Below, in pieces: positions 44,640-55,300 of a stretch of 64,000 nt of DNA. The notes below the pieces were generated by a model. It was given only the letters and a program-made list of their open reading frames with translations. It did no database searches and had not been told where the DNA came from. The DNA is from Spirogloea muscicola. Lineage: Eukaryota; Streptophyta; Zygnematophyceae; Spirogloeales; Spirogloeaceae. The stretch spans positions 582,500 through 646,499 of the forward strand of contig WELB01000063.1 in NCBI GenBank assembly GCA_009602725.1. The letters run 5' to 3'. A program made the position numbers and the translations under genes. The number at the start of each line of letters is the position of its first letter. The stretch's first letter is position 1.

Positions 44640-45978
44640 TCAGTACTTCACCTGCCGCTTGCTCAGTGGCAGGTCGTCGTCATCGTCTTCGTCGCTGTCT
44701 GCAAATAGCGCCCTGCGCTTGTGGCCGGCGGCCGAGGACGCCCCCCCATTGGCCGCCGTAGCTCCATTTGTGGCCGCTGCAGGCTTGGCCTCCACCCTGA
44801 CCTCTGCAGGCTTGGCCTCCACCTTGACCACTGCCGCGCTCTGCCGGACCTCCACCTTCACCTGCGCCTTTGCGGCCCCGCCAGCACTGGCCGCTATGGG
44901 CGACGCTGCCACGGGCTTTGCGCTCCTCTTCACCTCAATTTTCTTCGTGTGACGCACGACCACGGCCTTTCCTGCAGCACCATTTGCTGCTGCCACGTGC
45001 TTTTTCGGCGGCAGCACGCTGCTCTTGCCCTTGCGCCGCTGGTATTGCTCTAAGGCCTTCTTTGCCTGATCCAAAGCCAGCATGCCGTGCTCAAGCAGCC
45101 TGCACAGCGGGGATCAACGCCGGTGACTCGCGCCACACTGTCAGCCAGAGAAGCTCAAGGGAAGAACGGGCTGCAGACTTGCTCACAATGCAATTGCGGT
45201 CGTCAACAAATTGTATTTGCGGCAAAATCTAGGTGTGAATGCAGCAAGTTTGCGCAATTGTGTGCAGTTAGTCTTCCTGGCCTTGACAATATTGGATGTG
45301 GCATGTCATGAACACGACCTCCGAGAACAGAGGGAAGAATCAGAGCTGGGCGCTCACCAGACCTCTGCCATCTCACTTGCCGGATTTTGCTGCCGCAGGC
45401 TCTCATAAAAAAGCCGCAACGGATCCCTCTGCATGTGCCAACTCTCACAGAGCAACGCTCAGCTCCACGAGCCCCAGCTCGCCGCTGAGTGTGTATGTGC
45501 AGAGGGCGCAGGTCATGACGGGCATGGGGTCACCTCGTCGGGAGGGTCATGCTTCTGGCCCAGCAGGTCGTACACCTTGCGCTCCTTCTTGCCGTCCGGC
45601 TTGGCGCCCGGGGCCTTCTTCTTGGTGACAGCTGCCGCGCTCACTGTGGTTGTTCTCGTGATCTTTTTCGGTACCGTTATGCCGCGACCGCTGCCACCGC
45701 TGCTGATGGGAACGAGGCCGCTGCCGCCGCCTCTATCCTGGAGGCCCACCATTGTGAGAGAGCGCTCCACATGGAGGCCAGGCAGCAGCATGGACGGCTG
45801 ATCATGCGCAGACTGCACTTATATGGAGGCTCGCCTGCATGACGATGCTGCGGCAGAGAGGAGCTGCAGCAGCGGCGTTGGCGCGGACCTTGTGCTTGGC
45901 CTCGGGCTTGGCCTTCTTGACGGCGGCCGCAGCGGCCGCCTTCGGCGGCTGCGGCTTGGCGTCCCGGCCTTTCTCCAT
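44640..45978 (-). CDS. SPT2: SPT2-domain chromatin protein
   Basis: Four minus-strand exons: 45,978-45,835, 45,737-45,534, 45,428-45,358 and 45,099-44,640, giving 292 residues. The N-terminal two thirds is lysine/alanine-rich and disordered. The SPT2 domain spans exons 2-4: KVYDLLGQKHDPPDE, RDPLRLFYESLRQQ, NPASEMAEVW, LLEHGMLALDQAKKALEQYQ. An acidic-basic stretch (ALFADSDEDDDDDLPLSKRQ) ends the protein. SPT2 proteins bind H3-H4 and act in transcription-coupled nucleosome recycling. In known SPT2 the domain is C-terminal; here about 120 further residues with repeated KVEVR/KVEAKPAEV motifs lie between the SEMA helix and the acidic end. Intron 1 fits a GC-AG intron (ATGCAG|GCGAGC). Divergent from importin alpha-9. 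Confidence 0.88.
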
Positions 45979-46284
45979 GGCTTTCACTGAGCCTGCATTG
46001 CCCGCTCCCCGCCGCCGCCGCCGCCGCCACCGCCGCTGCCTCGCATTGAGCGGGAGGGGGGCCCCCGACCTCCCACCGCCCTCCGCGCCGAAGAACACTT
46101 CCTGGCGCCGGCTTCGGCGAGCTCGCGGAGTTGAACGCCCGCCCGCCGGCTCACGAGGAGCAGCCTTACCACGGCGGTGCTGCTCACTGGCAACGCCCGC
46201 AACGCCGACGAGCGCACACGCTGTCCCCACCCACGGCTCAGAATTGGTCCAAGCCACCCGCCGTGAATACCAAATTCCCCTCCT

Positions 46285-46334
<50 letters not shown>

Positions 46335-46660
46335 GTCGAGGGCGGCGGCGGGAAGCTCCGGAGGGCGGAGGGGAGGAGAGAGCTGGGGCGCAGGAAGGAA
46401 AGGCGGGAGCATAAGAGCGTTGCCGGGAGAAGTGGGAGAAGGGAAGAAAATCTGATCAATAAAATTTATTAACAAATAGTGGCCTCGAAAGGGGGGGAGG
46501 GGGGGACGGTCTGCCAACCGCCCACAGGCGTCTGCCGGCAACCCTAAGCCCCTCCTCGAAACCCTAAACCCGGCATCTCAGACCCGGGCCGTGCTCCGCC
46601 GCCGCGGCGGCCGCGGCGACGGCGGCATCGGCGGCGGCGGAGCACGACGACGGCGGTGCC
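45979..46660. promoter_or_regulatory. Divergent SPT2/IMPA9 promoter region with CGG microsatellite and teloboxes
   Basis: The 680-bp gap between two outward-facing start codons. It contains a CGG run at about 46,286-46,332 (about 15 units), an AT-rich patch (aataaaatttattaacaaat, 46,457-46,476) and telobox-like caaccctaagcc and gaaaccctaaaccc (46,540-46,575) close to the importin start. Shared regulation is an inference from the arrangement. Confidence 0.5.
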
Positions 46661-49600
46661 ATGTTGCTCGCAGGGGAGGACGCGGCAGGGCCGCCGCCNN
46701 NNNNNNNNNNNNNNNNNNNNNNNNNNNNNNNNNNNNNNNNNNNNNNNNNNNNNNNNNNNNNNNNNNNNNNNNNNNNNNNNNNNNNNNNNNNNNNNNNNNN
46801 NNNNNNNNNNNNNNNNNNNNNNNNNNCGGCCGCCGCCGGGGACCGCGCGCCGCTGCCGACGGGTGGCGGCGCCGAGGACGCCGTCGCGGGCCTCCGCGCC
46901 GCTTGCGCTGTGTGCGTGAGTCGCTGCGCGCTTGCCTCTGCAGCCTAAACCCTAAACCTCAAACCCTAACCAGTATCCACTGCTTCCAGCCCCAAACCCT
47001 CCTACGTTCTGAATCCTAATTCCCAGATTGGAACCTGAATTGGCACTGAGTACTCAAGGTGCACGGTCTGAAGTCGTCACATGACTGAGTGATTCAATGC
47101 AGGAGCGCCAAGGGCAGCGCCCCCCCCCGGCTGGCGGCGCTCCGGCGCCTCCGCCAGGAGCTGTCCGCCGACGCCGTCGTGCCGGAGCTCGAGGCGCCGC
47201 TGCTGCGCGACGCCGTCGCGCTCCTCGTCTCCTGCCTCGCATTCGGCACGCCCGAGGACCAGGTCATCCGTCACGCGGACCCAGCACGCCTTGACGCCGT
47301 TTTGGAACACAGCCGGAGGTGCAGGTCGCTGGCGTTAGTAAAGGTGGGCAATGTGCGTATGTGCAGCTCGTGGAGGCGGCGTGGTGCCTCACCAACATCG
47401 CCTCCGGGGAGCATGACCAGACGGAGGCGGTTGTCCCTGCCGTTGGGCTCCTGGTGGCCCACCTGGGAGGTCCGTCTGCGCAGCGCCGCAAAACTTGTCC
47501 CCCCTGTGCCCTGCCATGCCCTTCCCCATGCGCATTGTGCTCCCAGCCTCCTTGTTGGGTACCTGTGCTCGTGAAGAATGTAGGCAACGAAGTGGCTGAC
47601 AGTCACGGTGCTTGTTCTGGCTCTGATGTTGGGCTGCCCTTGCATGGCAAAATAAGTGCGAGCATCGCTCTTCTTGAGCCCAGTCCTTCTTTACATAGCA
47701 GTAGACCCAGGAATTCGATGAGATGAGATACTTGGGATCGGTCCTCACTTCAATCCAAGCCCTAAAGCCTCACTGGGCCTACCCTTGCATTGTCAATTGC
47801 ATAACTTGCATCCTCTCTCTTGTGCTCAGAGGTTTGGCTGCTTCATATTGTAGCCTGCTGGCCTTGAGACTGGAAGTCCTTGCTGTGCTGTGGAGCAGAG
47901 AGCAGCCCTCCGGGCGTGGCCGAGCAGTGCGCGTGGGCTGTTGGTAATGTGGCCGGCGATTCTGCCGAGCTTCGTGCCTTGGTCCTGGCAGCGGGCGGCC
48001 TGCCCGCACTGTGCCGGCTGGCCCTCCTGCCACTCCCGCGGCCAACCCAGCAGGCCTCGCCGCCGTCTCAGCGCCTGTCTCTCGTTCGGACGGCTGTCTG
48101 GGCGCTGTCCAACTTGATCAAGGTTGCCGAAAGCTTCTCCTCTGACCACTGTACAAGGTCAATGATTGACACATTTCTTTGTTGTTACAAGCTGGTTTTC
48201 TATACACCTACTTTGAGCAGCAATTGGAGTGAACTTGTACAGAGTAGCAGACTGATTCAGTGGGTGTAGCAGCTGTCTTTTCCATCGACTTGGGCTCGCC
48301 CCAAGCTGACACAAGATTTGGCCTTGGCCAAGTTCAGGGATCCAACCCGAGGCCCTCAGTTGACATGCTGCACATCAAGGGGTTGCCAGAAGCTCTTGTA
48401 TCCTCATTGACATACGGGTATGCAACATGCTGCGTATCCTACACACTGATAGTTGCTCATGTAGAAGGAGTTTTGAAATGTGGGAAGTTGCTCTGGAGCA
48501 TCAGCCATCGGTCGTAGAGCCTGCTTTGCTGGACTCTTCATTGGCGCCTCGTCAACCAAGCTGACCCGCAGCGCATGTCACATGACTGGCAGCGATGCAG
48601 AGCTGGCAGCGGAGGCTGCTTGGGTCCTTGTGTATTGCACGTCATTGTCCAACTCCAACTCGTCCATCCTTGTCTCTGCTGGAGCTGTGGCTCAGCTCCT
48701 TGAGTTCCTCTCCTCCAGCACAAACCTGGCACTTCTCACTCCTGTGCGGGGCCTCTGCCCGTACTTGATACATGATAGTGTCACTACAATGAAACAAGAC
48801 AAGCTCCAGATGTAGATCATTGCTTGAGGAGTTCAGGACCAGTCACTCACATTCTAGTGAGCTGCTGCACGTACAGCTTGCATATGCATGCCATCTCGAA
48901 GAAGCATTCACCCCAAATCTATCTGGGTCACCTGGTCAGACGTGAGTAAGAGGGGACTGGGCGTTCCATCCACAGGCCCTGCGCACGGTTGGCAACATGG
49001 TTGCAGGAGACAATACACTGACTGACGCGGTCCTGCAGATGGGTCAGGCATTACCAGGTAAATCATCTTGGCGCAAAAGCCCTCAGCAGCATGCTCAGCA
49101 GCATGCTGAGTTTTAGTCTCTAATATCAGCTGTCAACATTCTTGCATCATTTGCAGTTGAAGAGCTGGGGTACTTGAAGACATCACCTTGTCCTTCCCAA
49201 CAATGGGCAAGGAGAGAGCATGCATTACGGACTTGTGTTCTATCGTGATGATGACATTGTCCAAAGGTTGCATACTTCTGCAGGCGGCGCAGTAGGAGCA
49301 ATTGCCAAGTGCTTACCGAGTGACCATCGGACCCTCCGCAAGGTGGGCAGACAAGCCCACAATGTATGGTCGCAAGGGGCCTAGGAGTGGGGTTGACTGC
49401 ATCCCCACCTCCACTGCCACCTCCACCTCCACTACTTATCAGCCATAATGGGCAAGCTTAATGGAAGGAAGGAAGGCCATCATTGTCCATCTCAGTGAGA
49501 ACTTCGATTGGGTGACAGGAAGGCGCCTGGGTCTTGAGTAACATTGCCGGGGGCACAACTCTGCACAAAGCTGCCGTTTTCACCAGCCAGGCGGCCATGA

Positions 49601-50314
49601 CGGCTCTGCTTCACCTCCTCTCAACCTCGACCTTTGACCTCAAGAAAGAAGCCGCTTATGCAATAGCGAACCTCTGTGCGGACCACAGCTCTAGGACGGA
49701 GGACAGGATGGAGGTCAATGTAGACCGCCTGACTGCGGTTGTTCAAGGAGGTTGTCTTCCTGGGTTCGTGTCTCTTCTCAGGTCGCCAGACGTGGAAGCA
49801 GCCACAGTTGGGGTGCAATTTCTGGAGATGGCAAGTGTCACAAGACTTGAGACTCTTCTTCTGTCCCTGTCAGCATTGTCTTTGATATGCTATCTGCAGC
49901 AGGGAATCCTTGAAATCACATCAGTACCTTAGGCACCGCTAAGTTGGCGCAGTCTGTTCTGCATCTTGACAGTTGCAAGAGGGTGGTAGTCTGATAAGAT
50001 CCTTGCTGTGGTCCTCGTTGTGCACAGATGCGCTTAAGAGAGTTCATGTGTCTTGCTTTGTGCAGGTCTTAAGCAGCATGCCTGATAAGCAGGGGCCTTC
50101 CATGGTAGAAGCAGAGGATGGCATGGATGCGCTTGAGTCCCTCCAGTACCATGGCAACGAGGAGCTGCGCATCATGGCAAACACACTGATAGATAGATAC
50201 TTTGGTGAGGAGTATGGTCTGGAAGAGGAGTATGGCCCTGCAAGCGCGAACATGCTGCAGCAAGATGTTGATTACCCCGCCTGGAGGCAAGGGGGCGGCA
50301 AAAGCCAGAGTTGA
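46661..50314 (+). CDS. IMPA9: Importin subunit alpha (IMPA-9 type)
   Basis: Armadillo-repeat nuclear-import adaptor. About ten exons: 46,661-46,908 (contains the N gap), 47,103-47,262, 47,367-47,469, 47,899-48,122, about 48,339-48,417, about 48,590-48,770, about 48,976-49,060, about 49,284-49,342, about 49,522-49,830, about 50,067-50,314. Peptides follow plant IMPA-9: LVEAAWCLTNIASGEHDQT, GVAEQCAWAVGNVAGDSAEL, RTAVWALSNLIK, AAEAAWVLVYCTSLS, ALRTVGNMVAGDN, GAVGAIAKCLPSDHR, EGAWVLSNIAGGTTLHKA, KKEAAYAIANLCADHS, GGCLPGFVSLLRSPDVEAA. The C-terminus EDGMDALESLQYHGNEELR..IDRYFGEEYG is acidic. The W..N ladder that binds the NLS is present. The importin-beta-binding N-terminus falls in the N gap and cannot be judged. 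Intron 1 carries telomere-like repeats. Confidence 0.93.
46943..46973. repeat. Short telomere-like tract in importin intron 1
   Basis: cctaaaccctaaacctcaaaccctaacc: four near-perfect CCCTAAA units about 35 bases after the predicted donor of exon 1. It could be an intronic telobox enhancer or a relic; only the sequence is certain. Confidence 0.65.
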
Positions 50315-51700
50315 TCACCTTTTGCAAGATTTGAAGCTATAAGAACTTCAGGTGTGAAGTGTACAGTGGGGTGTGCAAGACTTTCCACGAGCCTGCATCT
50401 CTGTGGAGCAAATAAGCTCGGTGATGCTGCAGCACGACTGCCGAACCCGCAGAACAGCTATGTCAACCCTGTCAACGTTAGCCGGGGCCTCGATTGCAGG
50501 TACTGGGTGAGGACTGGCTAACCAGGTTAGGATGCACTGCCTTTCTTACATTCTTGTACATATCAGAGAGAGCACCTAGGACGTCACCGTCACTGCTTTT
50601 CAGACCTTGTTTGTTCATAGGTATAGTCAGATGTCAAAAACAGTCAAGGTTCATGGACCTCTACATGTACGTTCATCTTATCTGAGCATAGAAGCCATTG
50701 TGTTTCTAGGAGATGCGTGTGTAGAAGCTGGCCACACAGGCAATAGCAACCAAGGTGCTGCAGATGGATTGGCTGCAGGCTCATTACCCAACAGGGCATG
50801 GCAACATACGCGATACTCTAGAAGGAATAATGACTTTCAGTAGCCTACAGCATGACCTTCCTAGACTTCTGTCTTGGAAGCCTTCAGATGCCCTGGCCCA
50901 GCTCAGCTCCTCATTTGACTCTCATGTCCTGTGGCAGCAGGAGCTCCACAAAGGATGCACAGGTCCATCCACGTAGGAGACACAGGGGGGTTGCAGATGG
51001 TTGCGACGAGCAATTTGTAGGGGCAAGCAGAAGGTGTCTCAAGGAGTGTCGAAGGGCCCTGACAGAGATAGTAAGGTCAAATGTTAGCAATCTTGGCCGT
51101 ACGTTGATGGCACAGCACAGGTGTTCCAGGTGCCTGGCCAGAGGTAGCCTGGCCACATTGACATCCAGCTGATTGTAGAATCCACATGGCATGTATTGTG
51201 AAGCCAGCCCACAAAGTTGGGAATAGCGACGTTCAGGAGAGCGAGCAGAATGCTTACACATTGGCGTCTGTCCAGGATGGATAGAAGGCCTGTCCTCGAT
51301 GGACTTGTTGGATTTGATTGGCTGCATCTGTACTGGGCCCTTGCCACATGGATAAGATTTCTAAGCTTTTTGTCCTGGATTTGGACAATGTCACATGCAC
51401 TTGGTAATAGCTGCACTGACAACACGGGCGCCTGTGTAAATCCAGTCAAAACTGTGCCTTGGCATCGCGGTGCATTGTGGCTATACGAGTATTTTGCCTA
51501 GCAAGCGAATAAGTCAAGAGATCGAGATCCCAAACTCTCTGTGCTTGCCCTATACTGGCAGCTGGGTATAGGAGCTGTTGGCGTGAGGCATTACGAGTTC
51601 CAGTGAGGGAAGGTACCATGGACCAATGGAGATTGCCTCACCGGCCGAGTATCTGGCCACGGGGTCCCGTGCACTCAGCTCATCGTCGAGGCGAGATCAC
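50315..51700. other. Gene-poor interval
   Basis: 3' flank of importin alpha-9 followed by 1.2 kb in which several minus-strand frames (about 50,911-51,449) are open but show no family motif or convincing splice chain. No repeats were recognised before the LINE tail at 51,700. Confidence 0.4.
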
Positions 51701-52350
51701 AACCGACAGCTCGGAAAGAGAGAAGGGCTCGCCATTGAGGATAGGGGCTGGGAAAAGCCAGCCCAAAAACAGAATGGACAAAGTACGAGAAAGGGCCACC
51801 AGGCGAAGCACTGAGGAAAACAAGCACAAGAAGGAAGTGAGCAGCTACGAAGCACTCAGTGACGAAAGAGGACGATCGACTCGTTCTCAGTTTGAGGGCA
51901 AGCCCAGGGTTGCTGACGAGGAGGCAAATGACAAGTCTCCCTAGAGTGAAGAGTATTCGAGGTACTGCCGAGCTCCGATAAGGTTCCCCGCGGGTCAACG
52001 TTGACGCAGACGGCGACAGCAACGGAGACGCAGACATAGCGGCGGCGGCGCCTGCGGCGGAGGACGCGGCGGACGGGGTCCTCACTCGCCTGAAACGTGT
52101 CACGCTTTCCAGGGCGCGTTGACCGCGCGGACCCGGGCCCACGAGCTTTGCCCCCCGGTTGCCACCCCCCCCGGAAACCACCCACCCTCCACCCCCCCTT
52201 CGAGAGAGAAGGGGCGCCCATTGAGGATAGGTAGAAAAAGCCAGCCCAAAAAGAGACGAGAAGAGAAAAAAGGCGCGCGGGGCGCATGAAATGAAAAGGG
52301 AGGCCAATTCAAAAGAAAAAAAGAATTCACAAAAGTTCAGAGGGGCCTCA
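51700..52350 (-). mobile_element. LINE tails, minus strand
   Basis: 51,715-51,870: aaaagccagcccaaaaacag with cattgaggataggggctggg, the LLSRGY-type tail. 52,195-52,345: gcgcccattgaggatagg, agccagcccaaaaagagacg, then a second tail end (aattcacaaaagttcagagg). They form the left border of the intact element. Confidence 0.75.
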
Positions 52351-52356
52351 GGCGCG

Positions 52357-55300
52357 CTAGGTCGAGGGCGCCGCCGCCGCCGCCCCTCCTAAACCCCGGG
52401 CCGTCGCCGGCGTCGCTGCCGGCGGCGCCCGCCATGGGGTCCGCGGCGCGCCGGTCTCTCGCACCCGCCGCCCTCGCCTCCGCCGCCCCGCTCCCCGTCG
52501 CCTCAACCGCGCGCCCCCGGCGCCGTCGACGGAGCCCGAGTCCGGAGTGGCTTCAGGAGTCGCTCCAGGCCAAGCATTGGTGTGAGGCGGTCCGGGCGCC
52601 TCGCCCCCGACTCAGGCAGGAGCGAGGCGCTGCGCCTCCGCCGCCAGCGCCGCCCGACCTTCATGTCCCCGCGTTGCTCCCCGCCGTGGTAGCCGCCGCC
52701 TGCCTCCGCTTCATCTGCAGGCCCGCTCCGCCGCCGCCGCCGCCGCCATTCCCCCTCCACGCGACACCGCCATCCACCGCAACGCCGCCACCGCTCCCCC
52801 CCTCACCACCGCCGCCGCCACAACCGCCTGCGGCGTCAGAGGGCGTGCAGTGCCCTCGCTGTCCAAAATTGTGCAAAAATGCACATGGTCTTGCGATCCA
52901 TGCGCACTCCTGCTTGAAGCGCGCCGGCATCGCCGCCGCGGCGGCTGCTGCGGCAGTCGCGGCAAGCGGCCCCCCCGTCCTTGCTCAGGCCGTCCCCGCT
53001 CCGGAGCAGGAGCATCACTCGGAGGAGCATATATCGCCTCCAGCCCCAGAGATGTGTGGGGCACCCGCTTTATTGACTCCGCCCTCGAGACATGATGGGC
53101 CCCCTGAGGTGAACCCAATCCCTCCGCAGGGTGCACCGTCGTATGAGCACGAAGCCGCCCCTCATCTTCCCGCGGGTGTTGTGCCTCTCGTGGAAACAGG
53201 GCTGCCGTCCCCACCGCCATCGCCGCCGTCACCTCCTCCGCCGCCGCCGTCGCCTCCGCTACCCCAGCACCCACCACCGTTGAGCCAGTCATCGGCGCCG
53301 CCCCCGTCGCCGCCGCCTCCACCCTCGCCGAGCGAGCCAGCGCCACCGCCGCCGCCTTCACCGGCCTCGCCCGACCCCCCGCGGTGCCAATACTGCACGA
53401 AGCCCTACACCACGCGGTCAGGCCGGACCCTCCATGAACGGGCCTGCGTGTGCAACAACAACCGTGCGGAGCAGGCGCGGGGCGCAGCTGCTGCAGGTGG
53501 CCGCCGGGGCCGGCCAGGCCGGCCAGTCCCACCCGCGCCGTCCCCACCCACGCCTCAGCACTGGCAGTGGCTGGCCGGCCTCGACCTGGCAGCCGTCCAC
53601 CGCCAGGCGGCCCTCCCGCTCGTCCGCCACGTTCCCCGCTGGGTGCGTCCACACATTCGCCGCGCGCTTCGCCCGGCGATGCAGCGGATTGTCCGAGACC
53701 ATCGGGACGAGGCGGCCTGGAAGCAGTTCCTCCTCTTCCCCCGGCTACTGCTCGGGCGCGTCCCCAACGACGGCCGCCGGCAGGGCCAGCAGCCCCTCCT
53801 GGAGCGCGTCCAGATGTTCGAGGGCGGCCAGTGGGAGGAGCTTCTGGCACGCCACGATGCAGCGGTGGCCGCCTCGGCGGCAGACCATGGGGCCACGCGG
53901 GCCGCGCCAGCCGGGGCCGCCAATGTCCGCCGGGCGCTACGCTTCGGCCATGCGGGCGAGTTGTCCAGGGCGGTCCAGGCCCTGGACGACTCGGTGCTGG
54001 CGCCCACCAACGCCGCAACGCGGGCGGCCCTGGACTCCCTGCACCCTCCGGCGCGCAACCCCCTGCCCCCGTGGCTGGACATCTTCACCCCGCTGGAGGA
54101 GGTGGTCCTCGACGCCGACGCCCTGCGGCAGGCCCTGCAGAGCAGCCGCCGCGCAGCCGCTGGAGGTCCTTCCCACATGCTCACCGAGCACCTCCGGGAA
54201 ATCTTCTTGGAGGGGGACGCTGCCGACTTCGCGGCGCTCCACCAGGTGTGCCAGCTCCTAGCTCGCGACCAGGTCCCAGCCAGCGTTCGGGACGTCCTGT
54301 GCGCCAGTACACTGCTGGCGCTCAGCAAGGCCGGCGGAGGGGTCCGGCCCATCGCCATCGGGGAGGTACTCTACCGTCTGGTGGGGCGCGCACTCTGGCA
54401 ACAGCACGCGGGGCAGGCCCAAGCACACCTGGCGCCCCAGCAGTTTGGCGCGGGGCTACGGAGCGGCGGCGAGACGGTCGTGCACGGCGTACGGGCCACC
54501 CTGGACCTGCACCCGGAGTGGGTGGCTATGGCAGTCGATGTCCGCAATGCCTTCAATAGCGTTGATCGGGACGTCATTGCGGAGGAGCTGAGAGAGGCCT
54601 TCCCCAGCCTTCTACCCTTCTTCAGGCTGGGGTACGGTCGGCCAAGTGACCTGCTGTGGCGGACGGAGGGGGGAGCGGTGGAGACCCTCCACTCCACCAG
54701 GGGTGCACGTCAAGGGGATCCACTCGCTGGATTCTACTACGCGCTGGCACACCATCGCGCGCTCCAGGCAACGGTCGCGGCTCACCCTGGCGTGCTGGTG
54801 CCGACGTACGCAGATGATACCACTCTGGTGGGACCGCCTGCAGACGTCGTGGCAGCCTTTGCTACCCTCCAGGTGCAGCTGGGCGCGATCGGCCTGGACA
54901 TCAGGGCGGACAAGTGCTGTGCCTGGTCCCCGGCAGGTCCCCTGCCAGCCCACCTGGGCCTGCCCGTGGGCTGCCAGACACCGGCCGAGGGCCTCACTCT
55001 CCTCGGCGTCCCCCTGGGCGCACCTGCCTTCGTGGCGGAGCAGCTGCAGGGGCGGCTGCAGGACCACCTCCGGCCGGCGGCCCGCCTGCACACGCTGAAC
55101 GACATGCAGCTGGCAACCGCCATGCTGACCCGGTGCATCGCGCAGCGGCCCCACTACCTGGCCCGCACCGTCCTTCCCTCACCGGCGGTGACGGCAGCGT
55201 ATGAGGCCTTCGACACCGGCATCATGGCGGCCGCAGCCTCCCTCGTGCAGCACCCGGCGTTCCTCACCACCCAAGCTGCGCAGCTGCAGGCCAGCCTGCC

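Noticed and set aside
50911-51449. Minus-strand frames of 120-140 codons
   Set aside because: No recognised motif, no splice partners and no start context; probably chance.
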